Below, in pieces: positions 53,440-61,538 of a stretch of 64,000 bases of DNA (position 1 is its first letter; each line of letters starts with the position of its first letter). The notes under the pieces were generated by a model, which saw nothing but the letters and a program-made list of their open reading frames with translations, searched no databases and was not told the origin of the DNA. A program made the translations under genes and the position numbers. Source of the stretch: Bombella pollinis (GTDB taxonomy: Bacteria > Pseudomonadota > Alphaproteobacteria > Acetobacterales > Acetobacteraceae); assembly GCF_026385485.1 (NCBI RefSeq), contig NZ_JANIDX010000004.1:165702-229701 (forward strand). Direction: 5' to 3'.

Positions 53440-54885
53440 CTAATGGTGTGAATGACGAATATGGCTACGATGCAATCCGTAGCAAAGATAGACGCCCATA
53501 CCAATTAGCAACCATACGACAAGCCTGATCCATGTCATGAGGTCCATAGCGAGCATAACGGCACCGCAGGAGATAATCCCTAAAATGGGAATGAGGAACG
53601 GCCCGCCGGGGGTGCGAAAACGCCGCACAGCGTCAGGCTGGCGGATGCGTAGAATCATCACGCCCAGGCAAACGATGATGAACGCCAATAACGTGCCGAT
53701 GGAGGTCATCTTCCCGAGAATATCAATAGGAAGGCACGCGGCGAGAAGGCTTGCCACAATAGCGGTGATGATGTGAGAGCTCCACGGTGTACGGCTACGC
53801 TCATTAAGTTTTGAGAAGAGAGGGGGGAGGAGGCCATCTTTTGCCATGGAGAGGCAAATACGGCTCTGCCCCATGAGCAAACCATAAATAACGGAGATAT
53901 ATCCAAAGGCAATACCCAGTGTAATGATACTAGAGAACCATGACATATGAAGACTATCAAGGACGGTCGATACAGGGTTCGGGTCATGCAGCATGGCGCG
54001 GTAATCAACAACGCCGACAATAACAAATGAGAATATCATATAAATGATAGCAGAGATGATAAGGCTACCAAGAATACTTAACGGAATATTGCGTTGCGGG
54101 TTTTTACTATCCTGCGCTGCGGTAGAGACGATGTCAAACCCAATATAGGCAAAGAAGATAAGCCCCGCTGCGCGCATAACCCCACTAACACCAAAATTGC
54201 CGAATTGCCCGGTATTGGGGGGAATGAAAGGATGGAGGTGAGTGCCTCTAATATAAGGCAAGCATACGGCTGTAACACTGCCAATGATAACGAGTTTGAG
54301 AATAACAATAGAGAGGTTAATTTTGCTCGAGATTTGTGTCCCGTACATGAGCAACGCTGTCACGGCCCAGATGATGAAGACGGCTGGTGCATTAAACCAA
54401 GCATGTACAAAATGACCATCGGGCGTCATAACAGCCGCCCCCGTTGGGGCGAGGAAGCGAGGGTCCAGATGGATGCCTAGCCCGTGGAGGAGAGCGGCAA
54501 AATAGCCCGACCAGCTGGCGGCAACGGTGGAGGCGTTAACGGTATATTCGAGGATTAAATCCCAGCCGATAATCCAGGCAATGCCTTCGCCCATGCCCGT
54601 ATAAGCGTAAGTATAGGCGGAGCCTCCTTCTGGAATCATTCCAGCGAGTTCCGCATAGCAAAGGCCAGCGAAGGCGCAGGCGATGGCCGCGATGAGGAAG
54701 GAGAGCGTGACAGCGGGGCCAGCATATTGCCCCGCCGCAACACCTGTCATCGAGAACAGACCGGCCCCTACAGTCACACCCACACCAAGGGCAATTAACT
54801 GCCATAAGCCTAAGACACGGCGTAACCCTGTTTTGGTGGTAAGGGTTTGGGCGATTGGTTTGGTGCGCCAGAAGGGCCTGTTCAT
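53440..54885 (-). CDS. APC-family amino acid permease, paralogue 1
   Basis: A 481-residue transporter with about twelve membrane helices. The unwound first helix reads GVGVTVGAGLFSMTGVAAGQ, then PEGGSAYTYAYTGMGE and FFAYIGFDIVSTAAQDSKNPQRNIP, which together fit the cationic amino acid transporter branch of the APC superfamily. It is last of three tandem paralogues reading toward hemB (24 bases after paralogue 2). Substrate cannot be read from sequence. Confidence 0.88.
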   Translation of the reverse strand: MNRPFWRTKPIAQTLTTKTGLRRVLGLWQLIALGVGVTVGAGLFSMTGVAAGQYAGPAVTLSFLIAAIACAFAGLCYAELAGMIPEGGSAYTYAYTGMGEGIAWIIGWDLILEYTVNASTVAASWSGYFAALLHGLGIHLDPRFLAPTGAAVMTPDGHFVHAWFNAPAVFIIWAVTALLMYGTQISSKINLSIVILKLVIIGSVTAVCLPYIRGTHLHPFIPPNTGQFGNFGVSGVMRAAGLIFFAYIGFDIVSTAAQDSKNPQRNIPLSILGSLIISAIIYMIFSFVIVGVVDYRAMLHDPNPVSTVLDSLHMSWFSSIITLGIAFGYISVIYGLLMGQSRICLSMAKDGLLPPLFSKLNERSRTPWSSHIITAIVASLLAACLPIDILGKMTSIGTLLAFIIVCLGVMILRIRQPDAVRRFRTPGGPFLIPILGIISCGAVMLAMDLMTWIRLVVWLLIGMGVYLCYGLHRSHIRHSHH

Positions 54886-54909
54886 GAGGCTTGCTCCACG
54901 TTGTTACGG

Positions 54910-56373
54910 TCAGTCAGGACGAGAGGACGTAGGGTGATGCTTCGTCCTTAGGTGGCTATGTTTTATGCTATAGGCGAAATAAATCACGGCACCAATGGCT
55001 AACCAGATAATAAGCCGCATCCATGTGACAAGACTCATGGAGAGCATGACACTACCACATGAGAGGATGCCGAGGCCGGGGATAAGCCATGGCCCACCCG
55101 GCAAGCGGAAGGTACGCGGGGCGTGGGGTGCCCTAAAGCGCAGCGCAATAACGCCCGCGCATACGATGATGAAGGCCGCTAACGTACCGATAGAGGCCAT
55201 ATCGGCAAGGATATTGATGGGTAAGCAGCAAGCGAGTGCCCCGCTAACGAGGAAGCTCAGCATATGGCTGGGTACAGGGGTATGGCTCTTGGGGTTAAGA
55301 CGGCGGAAGAAGGCGGGTAATAAACCATCTTGTGCCATAGCGAGGAGGATACGGCTCTGGCCCATTAACAACCCATAAAGGACAGATAAGTAACCGAGAC
55401 AAATCCCTCCCTTAATGAGCAAACCCAACCAAGGAAGGTTGATGACATCCATAACCGTGGCAACGGGACTAGGGTCGTTTGCAAAGCGGTGATAATCCAC
55501 CACACCAACCAACACAGCCGAGAAAGCCACATAGATAATCGTGCAAATAATCAAGCTGCCCAAAATCGCAAAGGGCATGGATTTTTGTGGGTTTTTGGTA
55601 TCTTGCGCGGCGGTCGAGACGATGTCGAAGCCGATATAAGCGAGGAAGGCCATCCCTGCGGCACGCATAACGCCGCTAAAGCCAAAAATGCCAAACTGGC
55701 CTGTATTAGGGGCAATAAAGGGATGAAAATGCGCCATATTGATGTGAGGCAGCGCGGCAATAATCATCCCAACAAGCACACAGAACTTGATAGCCACGAC
55801 AAGGCCGTTCATCCGTGCTGATTCTTTCACTCCACGGGTGAGCATAAAGGTAACGAGCCAGAGGATGAACAAACAAGGGGCGTTAAACCATGCATGCGCT
55901 GTTTGCCCATCGGGGAGGGTAACAAGCGTCATGGGCGGGTGGAGAAGGCGAGGATCTATGACGATTCCCCAGCCCTTGAGGAAGGAGACAATATAGCCCG
56001 ACCAGCTAGAGGCAACAGCCGCTGTGCTGACGGTATATTCCAAGATTAAATCCCAGCCGATAACCCATGCCACAACCTCCCCCAAGGCGGCATAAGCGTA
56101 GGAGTAGGCGGAGCCACCAGAAGGGATCATGCCAGAGAGTTCGGCATAACATAAACCTGCAAAACTGGCGGCAATACCAGCGATGAGGAAGGAGAGCGGT
56201 ATAGCCGAGCCAGCATAAAGGCCGGAGGCTACGCCTGTAAGAGAGAAAAGCCCCGCACCAATAGTGACGCCTACCCCGATGGCAATAAGCTGCCATGTAT
56301 CAAAAACCCGCTTTAGGCCGCTAGGCTCAACAGGGGCGGTAATGGTCTTTTTACGCCATAGGGATGACTTCAT
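54910..56373 (-). CDS. APC-family amino acid permease, paralogue 2
   Basis: A 487-residue, about twelve-helix permease of the same branch as its neighbours: GVGVTIGAGLFSLTGVASG near the N-terminus, SGGSAYSYAYAALGE and FLAYIGFDIVSTAAQDTKNPQ. The C-terminal tail (KHSHLRTKHHP...) is basic. The middle of three tandem copies; it is closest to paralogues 1 and 3 in the first six helices and diverges in loops such as the one after helix 3, consistent with different substrates. Confidence 0.88.
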   Translation of the reverse strand: MKSSLWRKKTITAPVEPSGLKRVFDTWQLIAIGVGVTIGAGLFSLTGVASGLYAGSAIPLSFLIAGIAASFAGLCYAELSGMIPSGGSAYSYAYAALGEVVAWVIGWDLILEYTVSTAAVASSWSGYIVSFLKGWGIVIDPRLLHPPMTLVTLPDGQTAHAWFNAPCLFILWLVTFMLTRGVKESARMNGLVVAIKFCVLVGMIIAALPHINMAHFHPFIAPNTGQFGIFGFSGVMRAAGMAFLAYIGFDIVSTAAQDTKNPQKSMPFAILGSLIICTIIYVAFSAVLVGVVDYHRFANDPSPVATVMDVINLPWLGLLIKGGICLGYLSVLYGLLMGQSRILLAMAQDGLLPAFFRRLNPKSHTPVPSHMLSFLVSGALACCLPINILADMASIGTLAAFIIVCAGVIALRFRAPHAPRTFRLPGGPWLIPGLGILSCGSVMLSMSLVTWMRLIIWLAIGAVIYFAYSIKHSHLRTKHHPTSSRPD

Positions 56374-56446
56374 GATGGGGATACTTTCATCGTCTCTTTA
56401 GTGCATCGCTCACCTTATTATGGAAGATTATTATAATTTTCCACCC

Positions 56447-57895
56447 CTAATGAGAAGACTTATTGCGTAATTTGCTCTTACGGATGCCATAAGCGAAATA
56501 AATGACAAACCCAATGGCCAACCAAATGAGCAACCGTGCCCAAGTAAGTGGGCTCATGGAGGCAATGACAATCCCACAGGTGATGATTCCTGAAAAGGGA
56601 ATGAGTACTGGCCCACCCGGTACGCGGAAGCTACGCGGGGCATTAGGAGCGCGGAAGCGTAGGGCGGTGACGCCTGCACAGACAATCACAAAGGCAAGCA
56701 ATGTACCGATGGAGGTCATCTCGCCCAAGGTGGCAATAGGGACGCACCCGGCGAGTAGGGCGGCTGCACAGGCGGTGATGATATGGGCTGTCCAAGGGGT
56801 GCGTGTACCCTTATGAACACGCCCTAAAAAGCTGGGGAGGAGGCCATCTTCTGCCATATTCATAGCAATACGGCTTTGGCCGATGAGGAGGCCGAAAAGG
56901 ACGGAAATAAAGCCGAAGGTAATGCCGATTTTTACCAATACAGCCATCCATGGCAGATGGATTTTATCCATAGCCGTGGCAACAGGGCTGGGGTCATGGG
57001 CGAGGAGATGGTAATCTACGACACCTACGAGAATGGTTGAGAACACAACATAGATAATCGCGCAAAGCAGCAGGCTACCTAAAATCCCAATGGGCATATT
57101 GCGTTGAGGGTTGCTGGTATCTTGTGCGGCGGTCGAGACAATATCAATGCCGATATAGGCAAAGAAAGCCATACCCGCAGCGCGCATAATGCCGCTGACA
57201 CCAAAATGGCCAAAGCTTCCCGTATTTTGGGGGATAAAGGGGTGGAAATGGCTGACATCGACAAAGGGTGTGCAGACAATAATCAGCCCAACAATGACCA
57301 AGAGCTTAATGAAGACGACCAGCGCATTCAGGCGGGCAGAAAAATTAGTTCCCCGCATAAGTAAAAGTGTGATGACGAAAAGAATGAGCATTGCCGGTAG
57401 GTTGCACCACGCATGAGCGGTTTGGCCATTGGGCAAGGTGAGGGTTGTAAGAGGTGGATTAAGGAGGCGCGGGTCTATGAGGATGTTCCACCCTTTAAGG
57501 AGGGAGGCAATATAGCCCGAAGCACTGGAGGCCACCGCCCCAGCCCCGACAGTATATTCCAAAATCAAATCCCAGCCGATAATCCATGCGATGATCTCAC
57601 CAAGGCCAGCATAAGCGTAGGCATAAGCCGACCCACCGGCGGGGAGCATCCCGGCAAGTTCGGCGTAGCATAGTCCGGCAAAACTTGCGGCGATAGCGGC
57701 GATGAGGAAGGAGATAACCACCGCAGGGCCAGCATTTTGCCCAGCGGCCACACCGGTGAGGGAGAAAAGCCCAGCCCCAACTGTGACACCAACGCCCATC
57801 ATGATAAGCCGCCACGGGCCAAAGACACGCTTCAACCCATTAGGATGATTGGTGGGGGGGGCGACTGGTTTTCTCTGCAAAAGGGGCGTGGTCAT
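56447..57895 (-). CDS. APC-family amino acid permease, paralogue 3
   Basis: A 482-residue permease, first in the direction of transcription. It has GVGVTVGAGLFSLTGVAAGQNAG, PAGGSAYAYAYAGLGE and FFAYIGIDIVSTAAQDTSNPQRNMP. The ATG at 57895 gives MTTPLL...; the frame runs up to 57958 without family support. It is divergent from glyA, 107 bases away, and 73 bases separate it from paralogue 2. Confidence 0.88.
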   Translation of the reverse strand: MTTPLLQRKPVAPPTNHPNGLKRVFGPWRLIMMGVGVTVGAGLFSLTGVAAGQNAGPAVVISFLIAAIAASFAGLCYAELAGMLPAGGSAYAYAYAGLGEIIAWIIGWDLILEYTVGAGAVASSASGYIASLLKGWNILIDPRLLNPPLTTLTLPNGQTAHAWCNLPAMLILFVITLLLMRGTNFSARLNALVVFIKLLVIVGLIIVCTPFVDVSHFHPFIPQNTGSFGHFGVSGIMRAAGMAFFAYIGIDIVSTAAQDTSNPQRNMPIGILGSLLLCAIIYVVFSTILVGVVDYHLLAHDPSPVATAMDKIHLPWMAVLVKIGITFGFISVLFGLLIGQSRIAMNMAEDGLLPSFLGRVHKGTRTPWTAHIITACAAALLAGCVPIATLGEMTSIGTLLAFVIVCAGVTALRFRAPNAPRSFRVPGGPVLIPFSGIITCGIVIASMSPLTWARLLIWLAIGFVIYFAYGIRKSKLRNKSSH

Positions 57896-58002
57896 GATGG
57901 CTCTCACAGTATTTTTAAAGGTAATTATCCCGCAACGATAGACGCGCTTAGCTCTCATGCTTATAAAAAGGAAGAGTTTTTTTGCAGAGAGATGCGTAGC
58001 GA

Positions 58003-59298
58003 ATGTCCGACAACATCAAAAAATCTACCCTTCATGCTTTCTATCATGCTCCTTTAAAGGAGCGTGACGCCGAGGTTAGTGCGATTCTGAATGCCGAGTT
58101 GGAGCGTCAACAAGATGGTATTGAGTTAATTGCCTCGGAGAATATGGCATCTTTTGCTGTGATGGAGGCTCAAGGCTCTGTTCTGACCAATAAATATGCG
58201 GAAGGTCTGCCCGGTCGCCGTTATTATGGTGGCTGTGTTGATGTTGATAAGGTTGAGAATCTTGCCATTGAGCGTTTGAAGAAGATTTTCGGCGCGGAGT
58301 TTGTCAATGTGCAACCTCACTCTGGGGCTAATGCGAATCAGGCCGCCTTTATGGCATTGGCTAAGCCCGGTGATACCATCCTCGGTATGAGCCTCGCAGC
58401 GGGGGGGCATCTCACCCATGGTGCCGCGCCGAATTATTCCGGCAAATGGTTCAATGCGGTGCAATATGGTGTGCGCGGGGAGGATGGTCTGCTCGATTAT
58501 GAGGAGATGGAGCGTCTGGCTCGCGAGCATAAGCCGCGCATCATCGTAGCGGGCAGCTCTGCGTATCCGCGTGTGATTGACTTCCCTCGTTTCCGCAAGA
58601 TTGCTGATGAGGTCGGGGCTTATTTGATGGTCGATATGGCCCATTTTGCTGGGCTTGTAGCGGCTGGCCTTTACCCAAGCCCGGTTCCGCATGCAGATAT
58701 TACGACCTCCACAACGCATAAAACATTACGCGGCCCGCGCGGTGGTATTATCATGACGAATGATGCAGACATCGCGAAGAAAATTAACTCGGCGGTGTTC
58801 CCGGGCCTTCAGGGTGGCCCTTTGATGCATGTGATTGCAGGTAAGGCTGTGGCTTTTGGTGAGGCTCTGCAAGAGGAGTTCAAACATTATCAGCAGCGTG
58901 TGCAGGCTAATGCGCGGGCTCTGGCTGATGAGCTGTTGAAATGTGGCTTCGACATCGTAACAGGTGGGACCGATACGCATCTCGTGCTGGTGGACCTGCG
59001 TCCTAAGAAGGTGACTGGCAAGAAGGCGGAAGCTCTCATGGAGCGTGCTGGTATTACCGCGAACAAGAACGCCGTACCATTCGACCCAGAAAAGCCTTTC
59101 GTGACCTCCGGCGTGCGTTTGGGTAGCCCGGCAGCAACAGCGCGTGGTTTTGGTGAGGCGGAGTTCCGCCAAGTGGCGCGTATGATTGATGCGGTGCTGA
59201 GTGCCGATGAGGAGGATGAAGCAACATTCGCCCGCGTGCGCAAAGAGGTGAAGGAGCTATGCGCTCGCTTCCCAATTTATGATCGTGCCTCTGCTTAA
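58003..59298 (+). CDS. glyA: Serine hydroxymethyltransferase
   Basis: GlyA interconverts serine and glycine while charging tetrahydrofolate with a one-carbon unit. The 431-residue PLP enzyme has IELIASENMAS, NKYAEGLPGRRYYGGC, PHSGANANQAAF, the PLP lysine in TTSTTHKTLRGPRGG and GVRLGSPAATARG. It provides glycine and one-carbon units used by the pur pathway in this window. It is divergent from the permease cluster. I see no glycine riboswitch upstream. Confidence 0.97.
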   Translation: MSDNIKKSTLHAFYHAPLKERDAEVSAILNAELERQQDGIELIASENMASFAVMEAQGSVLTNKYAEGLPGRRYYGGCVDVDKVENLAIERLKKIFGAEFVNVQPHSGANANQAAFMALAKPGDTILGMSLAAGGHLTHGAAPNYSGKWFNAVQYGVRGEDGLLDYEEMERLAREHKPRIIVAGSSAYPRVIDFPRFRKIADEVGAYLMVDMAHFAGLVAAGLYPSPVPHADITTSTTHKTLRGPRGGIIMTNDADIAKKINSAVFPGLQGGPLMHVIAGKAVAFGEALQEEFKHYQQRVQANARALADELLKCGFDIVTGGTDTHLVLVDLRPKKVTGKKAEALMERAGITANKNAVPFDPEKPFVTSGVRLGSPAATARGFGEAEFRQVARMIDAVLSADEEDEATFARVRKEVKELCARFPIYDRASA

Positions 59299-59316
59299 AA
59301 GGGCTGGTAGCCTGCT

Positions 59317-59354
59317 CCCCTATGGTCGTGATGGTCGCCATTCGGCCATAGGGG
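59317..59354. terminator. Long hairpin between convergent glyA and the DEAD-box helicase gene
   Basis: CCCCTATGGTCG (59317-59328) pairs with CGGCCATAGGGG (59343-59354) with one wobble, and the loop carries a smaller ATGG/CCAT stem. It lies 19 bases past the glyA stop and just before the end of the convergent gene. No T tract follows, so it may stop transcription poorly or serve mainly to protect 3' ends. Confidence 0.55.
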
Positions 59355-59361
59355 GATGGGT

Positions 59362-60519
59362 TTAGAGCGTCTCGGTCGTGATGATGCGGATGCGGTAGTT
59401 GATATGTTTTTCAATATCGCGTAGGCGGGCGCGTTCATCAAATGTCGCGAAGGTTACGGCACGGCCTTGCTTCCCTGCCCGGGCTGTGCGGCCAATGCGA
59501 TGAATATAAAGCTCTGGCGTTTGAGGCAGGTCCATATTGATGACGAGTTGAATATCATCAATATCTAGCCCACGGGCTGCTATATCGGTTGTTACGAGGA
59601 TGGCTCCAGCCTGCTCTTGGTAACGCTCTAACGTCTTTTTCCGTTCGCCTTGGGTTTGTCCACCATGCAGGGCGATGGCTTTATATCGTGCCTTCCTCAA
59701 CAATTTGGCAACAGAATCAGCCCGTTGTTTCGTTTTAGTAAAAATAATGGTGCGGCCTGTTTTCCCGTCTTTTAGGTGAGGGGTAGTTTCCAGTAGTTTT
59801 TGTAGGAGTGGCTCTTTTTGGTCATCTGTGATGAAGAGGGCTTGCTGGCGAATACGTCGCGGCGTGACTTCTTCTTCTCCCGGTTCGACCCGGATAGGGT
59901 CTTTTGTTACGCGTTTGGCAAGAGCCATGACAGGCGCAGGCAGGGTGGCTGAGCAAAAGACCGTTTGGGGACGGTCAGCAATATAGGGGACAAGGGCCGT
60001 CATACTGGCTGAGAACTCCTCATCTAAAAGGCGGTCTGCTTCATCCAGCACAAGATAGAGAATATGCTCTAACGATAGGTCGCCTTTCTCCACAAAATCG
60101 AGCAAACGGCCATGAGTGGCAACGATAATATCGGCCCCTTGCGCTAAGGAGAGAGCTTGTTGCTCGCGTGGGACACCCCCGCAAATCACACGCGTTTTGA
60201 GCGGAAGTTGACGGCCCAACTGGCGGCAAACTGCTGCGGTCTGCATGGCTAAATCGCGTGTTGGCTCTAAGATGAGGATGCGCGGGATAGAGGGGGTAGA
60301 GCCATCCTCTTTAAGATGAGCAAGTTTTTGGAGGGCAGGGAGAACAAAAGCGGCGGTTTTGCCGGTCCCTGTTTGGCCGGGTAACAGAACATCTCGCCCT
60401 GCCAGCAGGGGCGGAATAGCGTGTTGTTGAATCGCTGTCGGTTTCATCATGCCCGCTTTTTGTGCAGCATGCGTAAGAGCATCGGAGAGGCCAAGGGTTG
60501 TAAAATCACTATGGGTCAT
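59362..60519 (-). CDS. DEAD-box ATP-dependent RNA helicase (RhlE-like)
   Basis: A 385-residue helicase limited to the two RecA-like domains plus a short basic tail. The Q motif (FTTLGLSDALTHAAQKAG, PTAIQQ), motif I GQTGTGKT, Ia PTRDLAMQ, DEAD, SAT, and VI HRIGRTARAG are present. Motif Ia has Asp where PTREL is usual. Such proteins unwind RNA in ribosome assembly or mRNA decay; which one is not decided. The ATG at 60519 gives the family-like start; a GTG at 60582 would add 21 residues. Confidence 0.92.
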   Translation of the reverse strand: MTHSDFTTLGLSDALTHAAQKAGMMKPTAIQQHAIPPLLAGRDVLLPGQTGTGKTAAFVLPALQKLAHLKEDGSTPSIPRILILEPTRDLAMQTAAVCRQLGRQLPLKTRVICGGVPREQQALSLAQGADIIVATHGRLLDFVEKGDLSLEHILYLVLDEADRLLDEEFSASMTALVPYIADRPQTVFCSATLPAPVMALAKRVTKDPIRVEPGEEEVTPRRIRQQALFITDDQKEPLLQKLLETTPHLKDGKTGRTIIFTKTKQRADSVAKLLRKARYKAIALHGGQTQGERKKTLERYQEQAGAILVTTDIAARGLDIDDIQLVINMDLPQTPELYIHRIGRTARAGKQGRAVTFATFDERARLRDIEKHINYRIRIITTETL

Positions 60520-60583
60520 GGAGGATAGTCTTGCTAGAGAGGAGGAATGATGATGGCTTAATACCCTAGGGAGCCTTTTCACG

Positions 60584-61534
60584 ATGCATGCGACGATTAT
60601 TGCCGAGGATTATGCCGGGATGCGTTCACAAGGGCGAGGCTTGGCAGAAAGGGCGGGTTTCTCTTGGGATTTTCAGCCTATTATAACACAAAAAGATTCA
60701 TGGGTCCTTCGCTTACCCGTTCGGTTTTGGCCGCGTTCTTTGGGTCTTTTTGCACCATTTCATCTATCCTCTGCAACCCGTCTTATTATCAGCCTCGGGG
60801 GGAAGGGCGGGGTCGCAGGGGCGGCTCTGGGAACACATTATGGTCTTCCTGTCGTACAGATTCAGCACCCTAGAGCGCGCCTTTCTCCCTATGCGTTAGT
60901 GATTGCTAATGAGCATGATAAGCTTAGCGGGCCGAATGTATTATCTATTCGCACGGCGTTGCATGATGTCACCCCCGCCCGTTTAGTAGAGGCTGCACGG
61001 TGTTGGCATAGCCCCATTCGTGCAGGGGCGGAGAGGGTTCTAGGGGTTCTTCTTGGCGGGTCTAATGGGCGGTATCGTTTTGAGGAGAGTGAAGCCGCAG
61101 CTCTTGCTGCACAAATTGCCGGCTTTATACGCAAAACGTCAGTTCGATGTGTTATCACGCCATCGCGCCGCACATCCCCTAAGGCCCTTGCCTTTATGCG
61201 TGCTCATCTTCAGCCTCTAGGGGCTGTGGTGATGGATGGTGAGGGGAAGGAGAACCCTTATATGGGCTTACTCGCCTGTGCTGATATTTTAGCCGTTACC
61301 CAAGATAGTGTCTCGATGATTTCAGAGGCGGTGGCAACAGATAAACCCGTATGTATTTTGCCGCTAAAGGGTAGGTCTTCACGGATAGATTCTTTTGTAA
61401 AGACCTTACAAAAAGCGGGACGTATTCAGTCTTCTTTAGACGTAGCCTCATTTATTCCTTGTTATCATCTTGACGATACTTGGCTAGCAGCGGAAGAAGT
61501 AAGACGGCGTATTCAGTTTGAGCAGAAAGGGTGA
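60584..61534 (+). CDS. ELM1-family protein (DUF1022, mitochondrial-fission ELM1-like)
   Basis: A 316-residue soluble protein matching bacterial ELM1/DUF1022, whose plant member affects mitochondrial fission but whose bacterial role is not known. Features include RSQGRGLAERAGF near the start, LIISLGGKGGVAGAALG (about residues 67-84), VQIQHPRARLSPYALVIANEHD, LLGGSNGRYRF, TPSRRTSPKA, ENPYMGLLACADILAVTQDSVSMISEAVAT and VCILPLKGRSSRI. The last segments resemble the C-terminal donor-binding half of GT-B glycosyltransferases. A gene of unknown function starts four bases after its stop. Confidence 0.85.
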   Translation: MHATIIAEDYAGMRSQGRGLAERAGFSWDFQPIITQKDSWVLRLPVRFWPRSLGLFAPFHLSSATRLIISLGGKGGVAGAALGTHYGLPVVQIQHPRARLSPYALVIANEHDKLSGPNVLSIRTALHDVTPARLVEAARCWHSPIRAGAERVLGVLLGGSNGRYRFEESEAAALAAQIAGFIRKTSVRCVITPSRRTSPKALAFMRAHLQPLGAVVMDGEGKENPYMGLLACADILAVTQDSVSMISEAVATDKPVCILPLKGRSSRIDSFVKTLQKAGRIQSSLDVASFIPCYHLDDTWLAAEEVRRRIQFEQKG

Positions 61535-61538
61535 TTCC

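Noticed and set aside
57896..58002. Glycine riboswitch before glyA or the permease cluster
   Set aside because: The 107-base gap shows none of the paired GG...CC aptamer features and is too short for a tandem glycine riboswitch plus promoter.
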